Assembly (NCBI GenBank): GCA_016717655.1
Contig: JADKFC010000002.1
Span: 248,001 to 312,000 of the forward strand
Length of the DNA stretch: 64,000 bases
From: Saprospiraceae bacterium
GTDB lineage: Bacteria; Bacteroidota; Bacteroidia; Chitinophagales; Saprospiraceae
Direction of reading: 5' to 3'
Part shown: piece after piece, positions 1-9,155 of the stretch
How positions within the stretch are numbered: position 1 is the first letter of the stretch
Layout of the letters: each line of letters opens with the position of its first letter
Notes under the pieces: model-generated
The model's input: the letters and a program-made list of their open reading frames with translations, nothing else
Databases searched by the model: none
Told to the model about the DNA's origin: nothing
Translations under genes and position numbers: made by a program

Positions 1-644
1 AACCTCTTGGTCAACGCTATTTGAATATCAAGTGGGGCACTCAACGCAGAGGCGTTGTAAGTAGAAAGCTCTCCTCCCAGATTTCGAACCAAAAAGGTAA
101 CAGCCATTTTTTGATCCGGATTTTCATACTGTAAGGCCAGGTCTGCCGCCATTCCAAAACTTTGATAGGTCTCAAGATGAGAGAAGACTGATTTGATTTG
201 AAGTCCTGCAGTAATTCGCTCATTGAGTCTACGACCCAGCCCCAAACCTATGTATTGTTCTGATGCAGTAAAGCTACCCAGGCTTTCATCCCTTTCGGTA
301 GTCCATTTAAAATCGCCATACGACATGTATCCTACTGAAAGCTGGGCGGTTATGCCCCACTTATCTATGTGGTGTCCATAGGCAGCACTGCCATTAGAGA
401 TGCCGGCAAAATGAAAGTTGTGATTAAAAGCCAGGCTTCTGTGGTGAGCCGGATTTAAGTTAGAGGGGTTGTATACACTGAGGTTGATATCATCATCCCT
501 AAGTACCGGCGCTATTCCTCCCAAACCGGTTATACGGGCTGATGGGGGTAGTGATAAAAATTCATACGTAAACTTCCTACCCGTCTGTGCTTTAACATTG
601 AGCGCCAACACAACCAGTAAATAAAAAAGTTTACTCAAATGCAT
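1..644 (-). CDS. porQ: PorQ-like type IX secretion protein, 3' end outside window
   Basis: The gene runs off the left edge, so only the first ~214 residues are visible. An N-terminal Sec signal peptide (about residues 1-20, ending VKAQ) is followed by TYEFLSLPPSARITGLGG and DDDINLSVYNPSNLNP. These are the hallmark N-terminal segments of the PorQ/PorV-type outer-membrane beta-barrel family of the T9SS. PorQ is an outer-membrane protein that works with PorU/PorV/PorZ at the attachment complex that cleaves and anchors T9SS cargo. That role comes from family knowledge, not from this sequence. The start ATG at 644 lies 4 bp past the stop of the upstream lipoprotein gene, so the two are probably co-transcribed. 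T9SS cargo genes elsewhere in the window support the call. Confidence 0.82.
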   Translation of the reverse strand, partial: MHLSKLFYLLVVLALNVKAQTGRKFTYEFLSLPPSARITGLGGIAPVLRDDDINLSVYNPSNLNPAHHRSLAFNHNFHFAGISNGSAAYGHHIDKWGITAQLSVGYMSYGDFKWTTERDESLGSFTASEQYIGLGLGRRLNERITAGLQIKSVFSHLETYQSFGMAADLALQYENPDQKMAVTFLVRNLGGELSTYNASALSAPLDIQIALTKR

Positions 645-648
645 ATAG

Positions 649-1266
649 TTATTCTTTTTCTTCATACCCTTCTTTTTTCCAGATGGTTCTGCAAATCAAC
701 AGGGAATCGCACATCATCGTTTTAACTTTTACCCCGGTGCTGTCAAAATGTTCCAATAAACCAATCTCCTGATCACCATTGCGATAGGTACCCTTCCATT
801 TCATTTTTCCATTCTTGTAATATTCTTCAAAGGGTCCGTTTTCTTCACCGTCCACTAAAGTCACAACTTCCTGCAGTGATCCATCTTCATTGAATTTTTT
901 GAAGGTGCCATTCAAGGCATTGTTTTTATTAATGGCATCTATCATCAGTTTTCCGGATGGGTAATACACCCTGTGATAACCATTGAGCTGGCCGTTGACA
1001 AACTGACTTTCTGACTCCATCTGTCCGGTTATATAAAACAACTTGCGCACACCGTTGGGCTTACCATGTTCAAAGCTGGCTTCTTCTGCCATACCTCCTT
1101 CCAGGTGGTAGCGCAAATATTTTCCATGATTTTTACCATCCTTGTCTTTATAAATCTCTTCTTTAAGTTCTCCGGTTTCATAATAGGTTTTCTCTGGCCG
1201 GTTGCAAGAACACAACGAAACTACCATGAGTAGAAGGATAAAAGGAAAAAGTGTTGGTGTTTTCAT
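649..1266 (-). CDS. YwqK/MORN-variant repeat lipoprotein
   Basis: The predicted product has 205 residues. I place the start at the ATG at 1266 rather than the longer open frame from 1341. From there a lipoprotein signal (MKTPTLFPFILLLMVVS, then LCSC) leads directly into the mature protein. The body is built of repeats of the form YYxxGxLKxExxFxxGxxNGxxxxYYxxGK, at least seven times, which is the MORN-variant repeat found in proteins labelled YwqK-family antitoxins. No toxin partner is visible, so the antitoxin name should not be read as a function. These repeats are common in Bacteroidota surface lipoproteins of unknown role. The stop lies 4 bp before the porQ-like gene. Confidence 0.8.
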   Translation of the reverse strand: MKTPTLFPFILLLMVVSLCSCNRPEKTYYETGELKEEIYKDKDGKNHGKYLRYHLEGGMAEEASFEHGKPNGVRKLFYITGQMESESQFVNGQLNGYHRVYYPSGKLMIDAINKNNALNGTFKKFNEDGSLQEVVTLVDGEENGPFEEYYKNGKMKWKGTYRNGDQEIGLLEHFDSTGVKVKTMMCDSLLICRTIWKKEGYEEKE

Positions 1267-1371
1267 GCCTTTAAAGGAATTGACTAAGTAACGCACATAA
1301 CGGGTGCATGTTGTGGTAAAAATAGCAAAAGCCAAAGACATTGTTAAAACATTTTATGTGCCCATTCCATC

Positions 1372-1400
1372 TTGTATTAAGAAATTTTCTAATATATTTG
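1372..1400 (+). promoter_or_regulatory. Bacteroidota sigma-A type promoter for the glycosyltransferase gene
   Basis: A perfect TAnnTTTG -7 element (TATATTTG, 1393-1400) has a TTG at 1372-1374, 18 bp upstream. The ATG of the glycosyltransferase lies 20 bp downstream of the -7 box. Confidence 0.6.
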
Positions 1401-1419
1401 TGCCAACTTTAAAGGGTAT

Positions 1420-2535
1420 ATGAAAAAAGTCCTAATTGTCTATAAAATATATTCCGACGAGGAATCTACAAAAGGGATACTTCGCAAAATGCTGGAGCAG
1501 GCCAGATCACTGGAACGCCTGGGTGCTTCTGTAGACATGGTCAATCTCCACTCCAAAGGGGTTCAGGTAGACGGTAAGTTGTTTGTGCTCAAGTCACTAC
1601 ATACTCCAAGTGCGCGACACCGATTTGAGATGTTTGACTTTTTTGCCAATCTAAAGACCCTGCCCAAGTTGGAAGCCTATGATGTGGTCTACATCCGCTA
1701 CAGCCCATTGGCCCTCGGTTTACTAGGCTTACTCAAGCACATCAAAAAGATCAATCCCAAGGTCAAAATTTTCCTGGACCTCGCAACATACCCCTACATC
1801 CATGAATACAAGGGCCTTAAAAAGATGGTTGCCAAGGTCATTGCCTATCGACATAAATACTTGAAAAAATACATTCACCGCATCATTACGGTGGGCAGCG
1901 AATCTAATATCTGGGGCATTCCGGTTGTGGGTATCAAAAATGCCATCGATCCTGAATCGTATAAACTCAAAAATTCGGTCAGTGTACCCGGTGTGATCCG
2001 ACTCATTTTAGTGAGTACTTTCTGGCACTGGCACGGCATCGACCGACTCATCAATGGCCTTATTCAATATATGGCCAACAACCCAAAATATACAGTGTAC
2101 CTCACCCTAATTGGCGAAGGCGCAGAATTGTCAAAAATCAGGGAACTGGCAGATCAACCAACAGTGAAGGACCATATTTTCTTTTTTCCTTCTGCATACG
2201 GTGGTGAACTCAATCAGTTTTTCGACCAGGCAGATATCGCCATTGGTACCCTTGCGGTAGACCGCATCAACCTCACCGAATGTTCCGCCCTTAAACACAG
2301 GGAATACGGTGCCCGAGGCATTCCTTTTGTCTATGCCGGCAGCGATAAATCATTTGATGACAAAGATTTTGTGCTGAGCCTGCCCCTGGGTGAAAAGGAT
2401 GTCGACTTTTCCCTCATCGAAAAATTTTATGAGCGACTTACAGCCCAACCAGCCCAGTTTACGCCAACTGCTATTAAGGAAAGGGTGAATAAGGATTTGA
2501 GTTGGGAGTCGCAGCTGGGATTTATCTTGGAATAG
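1420..2535 (+). CDS. Glycosyltransferase, GT4-like
   Basis: This 371-residue cytoplasmic protein has the two-lobe layout of group 1 glycosyltransferases. The N-terminal lobe begins KKVLIVYKIYSDEE with an ARSLERLGASVDMV segment (helix plus strand of a Rossmann fold). A C-terminal lobe contains an LIGEGAELSKIRELA segment and a HREYGARGIPFVYAG stretch where nucleotide-sugar donors bind in GT4 enzymes. The substrate cannot be told from sequence. It is a single gene behind its own promoter and divergent from the porQ cluster; no other polysaccharide gene is adjacent. A second, unrelated GT4 gene sits near 37 kb. Confidence 0.75.
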   Translation: MKKVLIVYKIYSDEESTKGILRKMLEQARSLERLGASVDMVNLHSKGVQVDGKLFVLKSLHTPSARHRFEMFDFFANLKTLPKLEAYDVVYIRYSPLALGLLGLLKHIKKINPKVKIFLDLATYPYIHEYKGLKKMVAKVIAYRHKYLKKYIHRIITVGSESNIWGIPVVGIKNAIDPESYKLKNSVSVPGVIRLILVSTFWHWHGIDRLINGLIQYMANNPKYTVYLTLIGEGAELSKIRELADQPTVKDHIFFFPSAYGGELNQFFDQADIAIGTLAVDRINLTECSALKHREYGARGIPFVYAGSDKSFDDKDFVLSLPLGEKDVDFSLIEKFYERLTAQPAQFTPTAIKERVNKDLSWESQLGFILE

Positions 2536-2541
2536 TTGGGG

Positions 2542-2633
2542 GAAATTACGAATTTTTCAATTACGGATTACGAATTGAGAATTACGGATTTTTCAATTGC
2601 GGATTGAGAATTACGGATTTAGGATGTCGAATA
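2542..2633 (+). repeat. AT-rich degenerate repeat of AATTACGGATT type
   Basis: About eight imperfect copies of an 11-12 bp motif (AATTACGGATT / AATTACGAATT / AATTGCGGATT), some separated by TTTTTC or GAG. It directly follows the glycosyltransferase stop and merges into the 14-bp array that follows. No gene is supported here. Confidence 0.7.
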
Positions 2634-2904
2634 CTGGACTGCGGTAGTCGGTTGACGGACAGCAGTGAGCGGTCAGCGGTTAACGGTCAACGGTTGTCTG
2701 TAAGCGGTTAACGGTAAGCGGTTGTCTGTGAGCGGTTGACGGTAAGCGGTTGTCTGTGAGCGATTGACGGTGAGCGGTTCCCTACAATGACTGCATCATT
2801 ATAGGGACAAGTGCCGGACAGCGGTAGGCGGTTGTCGGTAAGCGGTTGTCGGTAAGCGGTTGTCTGTAAGCGGTTGTCTGTGAGCGGTAAGCGGTTGAGA
2901 AATA
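2634..2904 (+). repeat. Degenerate 14-bp tandem array next to tRNA-Phe
   Basis: Tandem, imperfect copies of a 14-bp unit close to AGCGGTTGTCGGTA (variants TTGACGGT, TTGTCTGT, TTAACGGT). The array is split once by a hairpin at 2779-2807. Short open frames across it on both strands are products of the repeat and are not counted as genes. It ends immediately 3' of tRNA-Phe, with only the tRNA terminator between them. A related shorter array lies 3' of tRNA-Val near 43.4 kb. Confidence 0.8.
2779..2807. repeat. Hairpin inserted in the 14-bp array
   Basis: Arms TCCCTACAATGA and TCATTATAGGGA pair over 12 bp with one C-A mismatch and a 5-nt loop. The outer sequence (TCCCTA...TAGGGA) resembles the hairpin arms at 43136-43163, so it may belong to the same REP-like family. 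Confidence 0.5.
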
Positions 2905-2934
2905 AAAAAAGGAACAGTCAACGACCATTCCTTT
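2905..2934 (-). terminator. Likely terminator of tRNA-Phe
   Basis: On the minus strand, arms AAAGGAA (2928-2934) and TTCCTTT (2908-2914) flank a 13-nt loop and are followed by a T run. It starts 8 bp after the tRNA 3' end. Confidence 0.55.
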
Positions 2935-2941
2935 GATTTTG

Positions 2942-3014
2942 TGGTACCTCCCGGACTTGAACCGGGGACACACGGATTTTCAGTCCGATGCTCTACCAAC
3001 TGAGCTAAGGTACC
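2942..3014 (-). tRNA. tRNA-Phe (GAA)
   Basis: A full cloverleaf of 73 nt can be folded. It has acceptor arms GGTACCT/AGGTACC, a D-arm AGCTCAGTTGGTAGAGC, anticodon loop CTGAAAA with anticodon GAA, and a T-arm containing GGTTCAAGTCC. The discriminator base is A. CCA is not encoded (the following bases are CAA). Confidence 0.95.
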
Positions 3015-3105
3015 CCACTTTTAAAAAGTTTTGCAAAGATAAAAGATTTTCAAAACCTGCGGTGAAAAATTGCAATAATTTCAAAAAAACGTGTCATCTG
3101 CCCGA

Positions 3106-3888
3106 CTATCTCTTTGATTTGGGGAACTTTTTGTTGATTTTCAGCGACTTGTAATCTTGCATTGAGGTGATTTCCCGGATCACGGTGCTGGCTACCCAAA
3201 GTCCGAAGAGAGCAGGCATGTAGGAAATGGTACCGTAATAAGATCTTTTGTAGTTGGTGCCATCGGTGTATTTGAGGGCATCCTTGGGCTGGAGTTCATC
3301 CGAATAAATGGCAGTGATTCCTCGGCCGGCCCCCCGATGTCTCATTTGTTTTCTTACTTTTTGGGCAAAACGGCAGTCATGGGTGTCGTACAAATCGGCT
3401 ACTGCCATCCTTGAGGGATCGGTTTTACCGCCTGCGCCCATAGAGCTAACAACCCTAAGACCTGATTTATATGCCAATTCCAACAAGGTCAGCTTGGGTT
3501 GGAAAGAATCTATACAGTCGAGTACAAAATCGTATTGACCGGATTCGAGGAGGTTTTGCATGTCACCGGGTGTCATAAAATGGTCTACCGCCAAAAGGTC
3601 CAGGCCCGGGTGGATATCCCGAAACCTTTCTTCCAACAACCGGGCCTTGCCCATGCCGATGGTGCTGTGCAGGGCCTGCAGCTGTCTGTTGATGTTGGTT
3701 CGATCTACTTTATCGCCATCCACCATGGTAAGGTGACCAATGCCTGCGCGTACCAGAAATTCTCCGGCAAACGAGCCCACTCCCCCCAGACCAACCAGCA
3801 AGATTCTGGCTTTCGACAGTTGAATCGTAGCCTCATCGCCAATGAGCAGTGTAGTGCGTTCTAACCAGGGGAAGGTCATTGTTTCCAT
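3106..3888 (-). CDS. tcdA: tRNA threonylcarbamoyladenosine dehydratase TcdA
   Basis: This 260-residue member of the ThiF/MoeB/HesA E1-like family carries the ATP-binding glycine motif GLGGVGS at residues 33-39. It also has VDGDKVDRTNINRQ, the adenylate/Mg site typical of the family, and DCIDSFQPKLTLLELAYKSG. The closing SMGAGGKTDPSRM and DCRFAQKVRK segments are characteristic of TcdA (YgdL/CsdL). The enzyme uses ATP to cyclise t6A37 in ANN-decoding tRNAs to ct6A (family knowledge). The start codon at 3888 overlaps the reconstructed 3' end of tatD, so the two form an operon. The length is normal for the family. Confidence 0.88.
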   Translation of the reverse strand: METMTFPWLERTTLLIGDEATIQLSKARILLVGLGGVGSFAGEFLVRAGIGHLTMVDGDKVDRTNINRQLQALHSTIGMGKARLLEERFRDIHPGLDLLAVDHFMTPGDMQNLLESGQYDFVLDCIDSFQPKLTLLELAYKSGLRVVSSMGAGGKTDPSRMAVADLYDTHDCRFAQKVRKQMRHRGAGRGITAIYSDELQPKDALKYTDGTNYKRSYYGTISYMPALFGLWVASTVIREITSMQDYKSLKINKKFPKSKR

Positions 3889-4549
3889 TGAAATAATTCG
3901 CTGCAGTTTTGAAACATCTGACGGCGGAGTGCAAAAATATCGATTTTGCGCAATTCCGCCATCAATGCATATCTTCCTTTGATATCTACTCTGTGGTCAC
4001 TGTCTGTTTCGAGGTAAAACTCTCCATGGGAAGGAAGTGAAGCATCTCTGTAAAACTGCTGTTCATATCTGGAAAAGGACTCACAGAAACACCAATGCCC
4101 TCATCCAGCAATTGTCGGGTAAGAATGACATTGCGACGGTAGCCATGAATCACCCATTTGGTATCACGCCATTGTCTTCTGATTTGCAACAAACGATCAA
4201 ATTGGCGAACACAGTGGATGATAACGGGCAAGCTGAGGGCTCGTGCTATGGCAAGCTGGGCTTCAAAGTTTTGTTCTTGAATTTCCCTTGTAGCTCCTTT
4301 TAATCCGTCGAGGCCACACTCTCCGAGGGCCAGACATCTGGGATGTATTGACAGCGCAGTACTCAACTCATTTAAGGCTTCTTTTGTAAGTACTTCGTGC
4401 AACCACCAGGGATGATAGCCAAGGGTTAGCCAATCTGCCTCATTTTTGATGTGCTGGTGCATGGACACAATTTCCATAACATCATCCTCCCCCGCATGCA
4501 CAGCTTTATGGGTGTGAAAATCTATGTATGGTCTTTCTTGCAGGATCAT
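3876..4549 (-). CDS. TatD family metal-dependent hydrolase, frameshifted
   Basis: The protein begins MILQERPYIDFHTH, giving the metal-binding HxH of TatD nucleases. It continues with LTLGYHPWW, LALGECGLDG (metal-ligand Glu) and LPVIIHCVRQFDRLL. After FLPMES the frame as given ends quickly at 3986. Reading one base over gives FYLETDSDHRV, the conserved C-terminal ETD motif, and a natural end at 3876-3878. That yields about 224 residues overlapping the tcdA start by 13 bp. One T is missing from the TTTT run at 4016-4019. The earlier ATG at 4582 lies inside the upstream terminator, so I prefer 4549. TatD proteins are 3'-5' DNases or deacylases; the substrate is unknown here. Confidence 0.8.
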
Positions 4550-4580
4550 CAACAAGGATAAGATGTTTTGCGGAGATTGC

Positions 4581-4617
4581 AAAAAAAAGGCAGGCTCAAA
4601 TGAATTGGCCTGCCTTT
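4581..4617 (-). terminator. Rho-independent terminator of the M36 peptidase gene
   Basis: Perfect 10-bp stem (AAAGGCAGGC 4586-4595 with GCCTGCCTTT 4608-4617), 12-nt loop, and an eight-T run on the minus strand (4581-4588). It lies 21 bp beyond the peptidase stop. Confidence 0.9.
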
Positions 4618-4637
4618 CTATTAGTCTGATATGTTTA

Positions 4638-7600
4638 TTATCGAATCACTATCTTTTGTACACCAATGCTATCTGCTGTTTGGACCTGAACCAGGTAAAC
4701 ACCAGACTGGAAAGTGTGGGTAAGAATGGTTTGAACATTTCTGCCTTCATTGATTCTGACAGCTTGTTTATAAACCAGCTTACCATCAAGAGTAGTTACC
4801 TGGAAATTAGCTGCCCCAGCCTTTGATGCTTCCAACTCTACTACCATGTAATCATGAGCCGGATTGGGATAGACAGCATAATTGATCCTGTTGGTTACCT
4901 CATTTGATGATACAATGCCATCACTGTCAATTACAATCTTTCTGATGTCGGAGCAAGAACCATTTTCATTGTCTGCATTGGTAACGCAGGCTACAGTTTC
5001 ATACACCAAAAGATCCATAACTTCCACATCGTCAATGAACCAGCCTCTGAGTACCTTGCTGGAAACACCCCCTTCTGGATTGGAACCAAAACGGAACCTG
5101 ATTTTGATGGTCTGTCCCTTCCATGGTGTAAGATCGAGGTAGGTATCAATGAACTGGTCATTGGTAGTACCAGAAAAACCTCTTAAGGATGGAATGGCAA
5201 AAGTACTGTAGGATAACTCGTTGTTGTAACCATTTTTAATAAAGCCATCTCTGATGATTTGCCATACATTACCACCATCTGTTGACACTTCAAGGAAACC
5301 ACCATCAACGCCTATTTCAGTGTCGAAGCGATGCCAGAAACGAAGTGCAGGGTTCTGACCTACGATGTCAAAATCAGGTGAGATCAGGTATTGATCTACT
5401 TCTGTTTCTTCTTCATAAATGTAGAAGGACGTTTCACCTGATTTGTAGGCTACATCTGTCTGGAACCAGCTACTGGTGCCTTCTGCTCCATCTAGGTTCC
5501 AGTTGTCTTCAAAACCTTCGAAACCATAGATGGCCAAGGTCAGAGATTTATTATCTCCCGCCCTCATTTTATAGGTGATGTTGTTGCTCTGGTTAAATAC
5601 CACTTCACCTAAACTTAATTTGATATCACTGCCCACAACGGTAGCCGGTACTGAAGCAGAACCATCTACATAGGTAAAGTCAGGAGGCAGGTTGTCGGTC
5701 ACCACTACCCCACTTTGGGCTGCAGGTATGTGACTAACAGTCGACATAGAAACTGTTACTTCCTCTCCTGGTTTAACAAGTGGCAGGTTGTCTTTGCTGA
5801 TTTTCAACTTGACAACAGCATATGGGTTTCTGTCAAAGTTTTCGACCCCATCATTGATGTCGTTTGAGTTTCCACCATTGGCATAAAAGCCCAGCCCTCT
5901 TCTGGCAAATACATCCCAAATGGTATAGCCATTGGCTCCTCCAAATAAAAGGCTGTCAGCTGCAAGGATGGCGTCTCTGCCCCTGATGAAGCCGGGATTG
6001 CAGCCTTGCATCTTCATGGCCTGGATCACCAATGAAAGCGTTTTCGCGTTTCCGGATTCAAAGTTTCTCCAGTTGGCATCGTAACCGTATTTATCAACCA
6101 GGGCCCAATACAAATCCCACAGGCAGTCGGTCCAGATTTCCCCACTGGGTGAGGACTTACGGTAGTACCTGTTTTATTACCTTTAATATCGTCAAAAGTT
6201 TGAGGGTTTACACTCATATCAGTTGAATATGGAAAACGTCTGATACCTCCACCGGAAGTAGGTTCGCCTTGTGCATAGGTACCAATACCTCTAACGTCAC
6301 TTCCTTTATCGCCTGGTTCAACGGTAGTAATTAAGCTGAAAAAGTCGCTCCAGCCTTCTCCCATCTGCTCTTCATTGCTCAAACATCCGGAGTTGGCAGG
6401 ACCACCGGTAAGTCGGGTTGAAATACCATGACCAAACTCGTGGGCTATGATGCCATTGTCAAAGGCTCCGTCGAGATACCTCGGGCCACCAGATGTTGCC
6501 TCCTGAATGGTCATAACTACATCAACACCATTGTTTAGTTGCAGCCTGATTTTGTCACATTCTGATTTTTTCAGAAATACAGATACAATTTTATCAGGAG
6601 TAATGGTTCCAGCTGTCATGTTGCTGATCTCTTCTCCATTGCCACCATTTACTCCAGAAATATTGCAGATGATAACCGCTATGGCTCCCTTGTCTTCGGC
6701 CAATTTAGCCTTTTGACTGAAATTACATAGTCCTCTGTCTATCAGCGCAATTTTACCGGTAAGATCTGTTGTGATGTTTTTACAACATGCCGTAGGATTA
6801 GACAGATCGGTATCTTTGGCAATCACCACACTTCCGGTAAGAGCAGGCTCTGTTGAAAGAGGTACAGGATTACCGAAATCAGCGGTGCCATAACTTTCTA
6901 TAAATCCTTTGATGGCATCTGGACTATCTATTCTTAATCCACCTCCAGGTGCTGTCCATAAAAACATCTGCATCCTTCCATTTCCCCCATCAGCAGGAGT
7001 AGAAAAGTTGGCATTGTCAGTTTTGGGAGGGTTCACGCTGAAACCGTCAAAAGCCTGTGCTAACACGTAGTCATTGCCATTGCCTTTGTTGGTGTAGTTT
7101 TTGGTTTGGAAGTTACCCCATTCTTCATTAAATCCGTAGAGTGCAGAAATATCGTGCATCATGTTGACCATGTAAAACAAGTTGGTCTGTGCAGCTTCAG
7201 GACTTTGAACAGGTTCTTTACTTTTATCGTGGTTAAAGTCAAAGACCAGAGCTGATCCACCATCCGGCTGCGCCACATCGGCATCGATGTCATCATCATC
7301 ATTTTTATCAGCATAGGCATTGACGTTGTTACCCCTTGTAATGGTATATTCTGGTCCGTCAACTCCATTGGTGTCGTGCCAGCCGAAAGGAGAAACTTCT
7401 GGGAAGTGGGGATCGGTTATTAAAGTATGACTGCCGTGGCTTGGACTTTCTGCCGGAAGGGCATAAACCCGGTAAGATGCTGTGCCGCTCAGGGCTTCAC
7501 TCACCTTTACATTGTGGCTTTGCATCTGGCTATAGGTGTGGGCCTCACATTTTTCATGTTTGGCATATTTTCCATGTTGGTGATTACAATAAACTGTAAG

Positions 7601-8203
7601 GTTGTTTTTGCTTACAAAACTACCATCGGCTGCATTCATTCTGATTTCCCAGTAGTCAGCGTTGTCTTTCATATCCATGGTGAGCTCCCAAACCGGAACC
7701 AACTTGCCATCTTTCAGGTCGTACTTCATTTCTGCAGTTACCAGGTTGTCAGTCAAAGCCGAAGGACCAAAAACGGACTTGTCTCCGTAGCGCTGAACTA
7801 CTGCAGGTGCTTTGATACCACCGTAACCCAGATGGTCGGCAGCTGATTCAAAAGCTCTTTCAGCAGTAAGGCTAACCCTGTCTGAGGCAACTTTTTTATC
7901 CTTGCCGGAAACAAAGGTATTTCCAACAAAGGCGATCTTATCCTGTGCTGAAATGGTAAAGTTCAGAATGGCATTTTTGATTGGGAAGCCATTAACCGTT
8001 TGGTTTAAGTAGATGTAAGAAATGCCCCTTTCATCTGTAGATTCAAAACTCACTACCATATCATTAAAATCGGTAGATTCCAGGCCAAGGGTCTGGTATT
8101 TTTCCTGAAGGTGCCGAAGGGCTACGTCGAGCTTCGATTTCACCTGAGCGGTCAGGGCCGATGCCAGAAATCCTCCCAGCAATAGTAGTAAAAGTTTCCT
8201 CAT
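4638..8203 (-). CDS. Secreted M36 (fungalysin) metallopeptidase with T9SS sorting domain, frameshifted
   Basis: Reconstructed length is ~1188 residues. Order of parts: signal peptide (MRKLLLLLLGGFLASALTAQ); FTP/propeptide region; a PA-type insert with IALIDRGLCNFSQKAK; the M36 zinc site HEFGHGISTRLTG near residue 588 with downstream EGWSDFF; a DUF11-like segment; a jelly-roll-like region; and a C-terminal T9SS type A sorting domain starting YPNPAHDYMVVELE and ending QKIVIR. The frame breaks at the CCCC run 6140-6143. Restoring one base turns HPVGKSG into HPVGEIWTDCLWDLYWAL, the expected M36 HExxxVGEIW region, and joins the 8203-6026 and 6113-4638 open frames. It is a secreted endopeptidase, exported by Sec and then T9SS. 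A terminator follows. Confidence 0.88.
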
Positions 8204-8375
8204 GGATTTAGTTGTGTTTAAGTGAAGAGTATTACCCGTAAAATTATTGTCTCAAAGAACGCGCAAAATACAAATTACTTATGCCTTTTCGCCCTCAAAA
8301 GAGACAATATTTTTTATAATGTAATTAAGCGACATTTTGTTTTTGACTTCGGCCTCTTTTTCATTCCTTTGTTGT

Positions 8376-9155
8376 ATGCAAGGCAGGGACAGAAAAAGAG
8401 ACCAGGAAAACCCGGACATGGTGCTATCCGGTAAAAATGCGTTGGTAGAAGCCATCCGGCAGGGCCGGGAAATGGAAAAAATTTTTGTTCAGGACAAGTT
8501 AAGGGGAGAGACAGAGAAGGAAATCAGACACCTGAGCAAGGAATATAACATCCCTTTGGTAAAGGTCCCCATTGAAAAACTCAACCAAATGGCAGGTCAC
8601 AGCCGTCACCAGGGTGTGGTAGCCCTGATCAGTCCTATCCATTTTCAGCATCTCGAAGACATCATCCCCCATCTGTTTCAGGATGGAAAAAATCCCTTTT
8701 TTATGGTGTTGGAAGGCGTATCAGATGTTCGCAATCTGGCTGCCATTGCCCGCACAGCCCATGTAATGGGAGTAGATGCCCTTGTCATTACGGCTCGCAA
8801 CACAGCCCGAATCAATGATGAAACCATCCGTGTATCCGCCGGTGCCTTACTTAAAATTCCCGTTTGTCGTGAGAAAAATATGTTTGAAGTGATCCGAATC
8901 CTTAAAGAAAATGGGGTCATTTTATTGGCCACCGACCTCAAAGGAGCCGTGCCCGCTCAACAAAGTGATTGCTGTCGACCTCTGGCCATCATCATGGGAG
9001 ACGAACACCATGGGGTTACACCTGAGACCTTAAAAGAAGCAGACGAGAGGATTTTTATTCCCCAGGCTGCCAATTTTGATTCGCTCAATGTATCCGTAGC
9101 AGCGGGCATCCTGATGTATGAGGTACATCGCCAGCGCCTCCTTCATTCCAAATAA
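8376..9155 (+). CDS. rlmB: 23S rRNA (guanosine-2'-O)-methyltransferase RlmB-like, SpoU family
   Basis: About 259 residues. An N-terminal substrate-binding domain starts VLSGKNALVEAI. The SPOUT methyltransferase domain then shows all three SpoU motifs: VRNLAAIARTAHVMGVDALV, LAIIMGDEHHGV, and DSLNVSVAAGILMYE. The knotted SAM site and this domain order fit RlmB (Gm2251) or a close TrmH-family relative; the exact target base cannot be proven. ATG 8376 is used; an in-frame ATG at 8418 is an alternative start directly before VLSGKN. The gene is divergent from the M36 peptidase, and its last 13 bp overlap the convergent hypothetical gene. Confidence 0.83.
   Translation: MQGRDRKRDQENPDMVLSGKNALVEAIRQGREMEKIFVQDKLRGETEKEIRHLSKEYNIPLVKVPIEKLNQMAGHSRHQGVVALISPIHFQHLEDIIPHLFQDGKNPFFMVLEGVSDVRNLAAIARTAHVMGVDALVITARNTARINDETIRVSAGALLKIPVCREKNMFEVIRILKENGVILLATDLKGAVPAQQSDCCRPLAIIMGDEHHGVTPETLKEADERIFIPQAANFDSLNVSVAAGILMYEVHRQRLLHSK

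Noticed and set aside
4549..4582. Longer start of tatD at 4582
   Set aside because: It would begin within the terminator of the upstream gene; the motif-containing protein starts at 4549.
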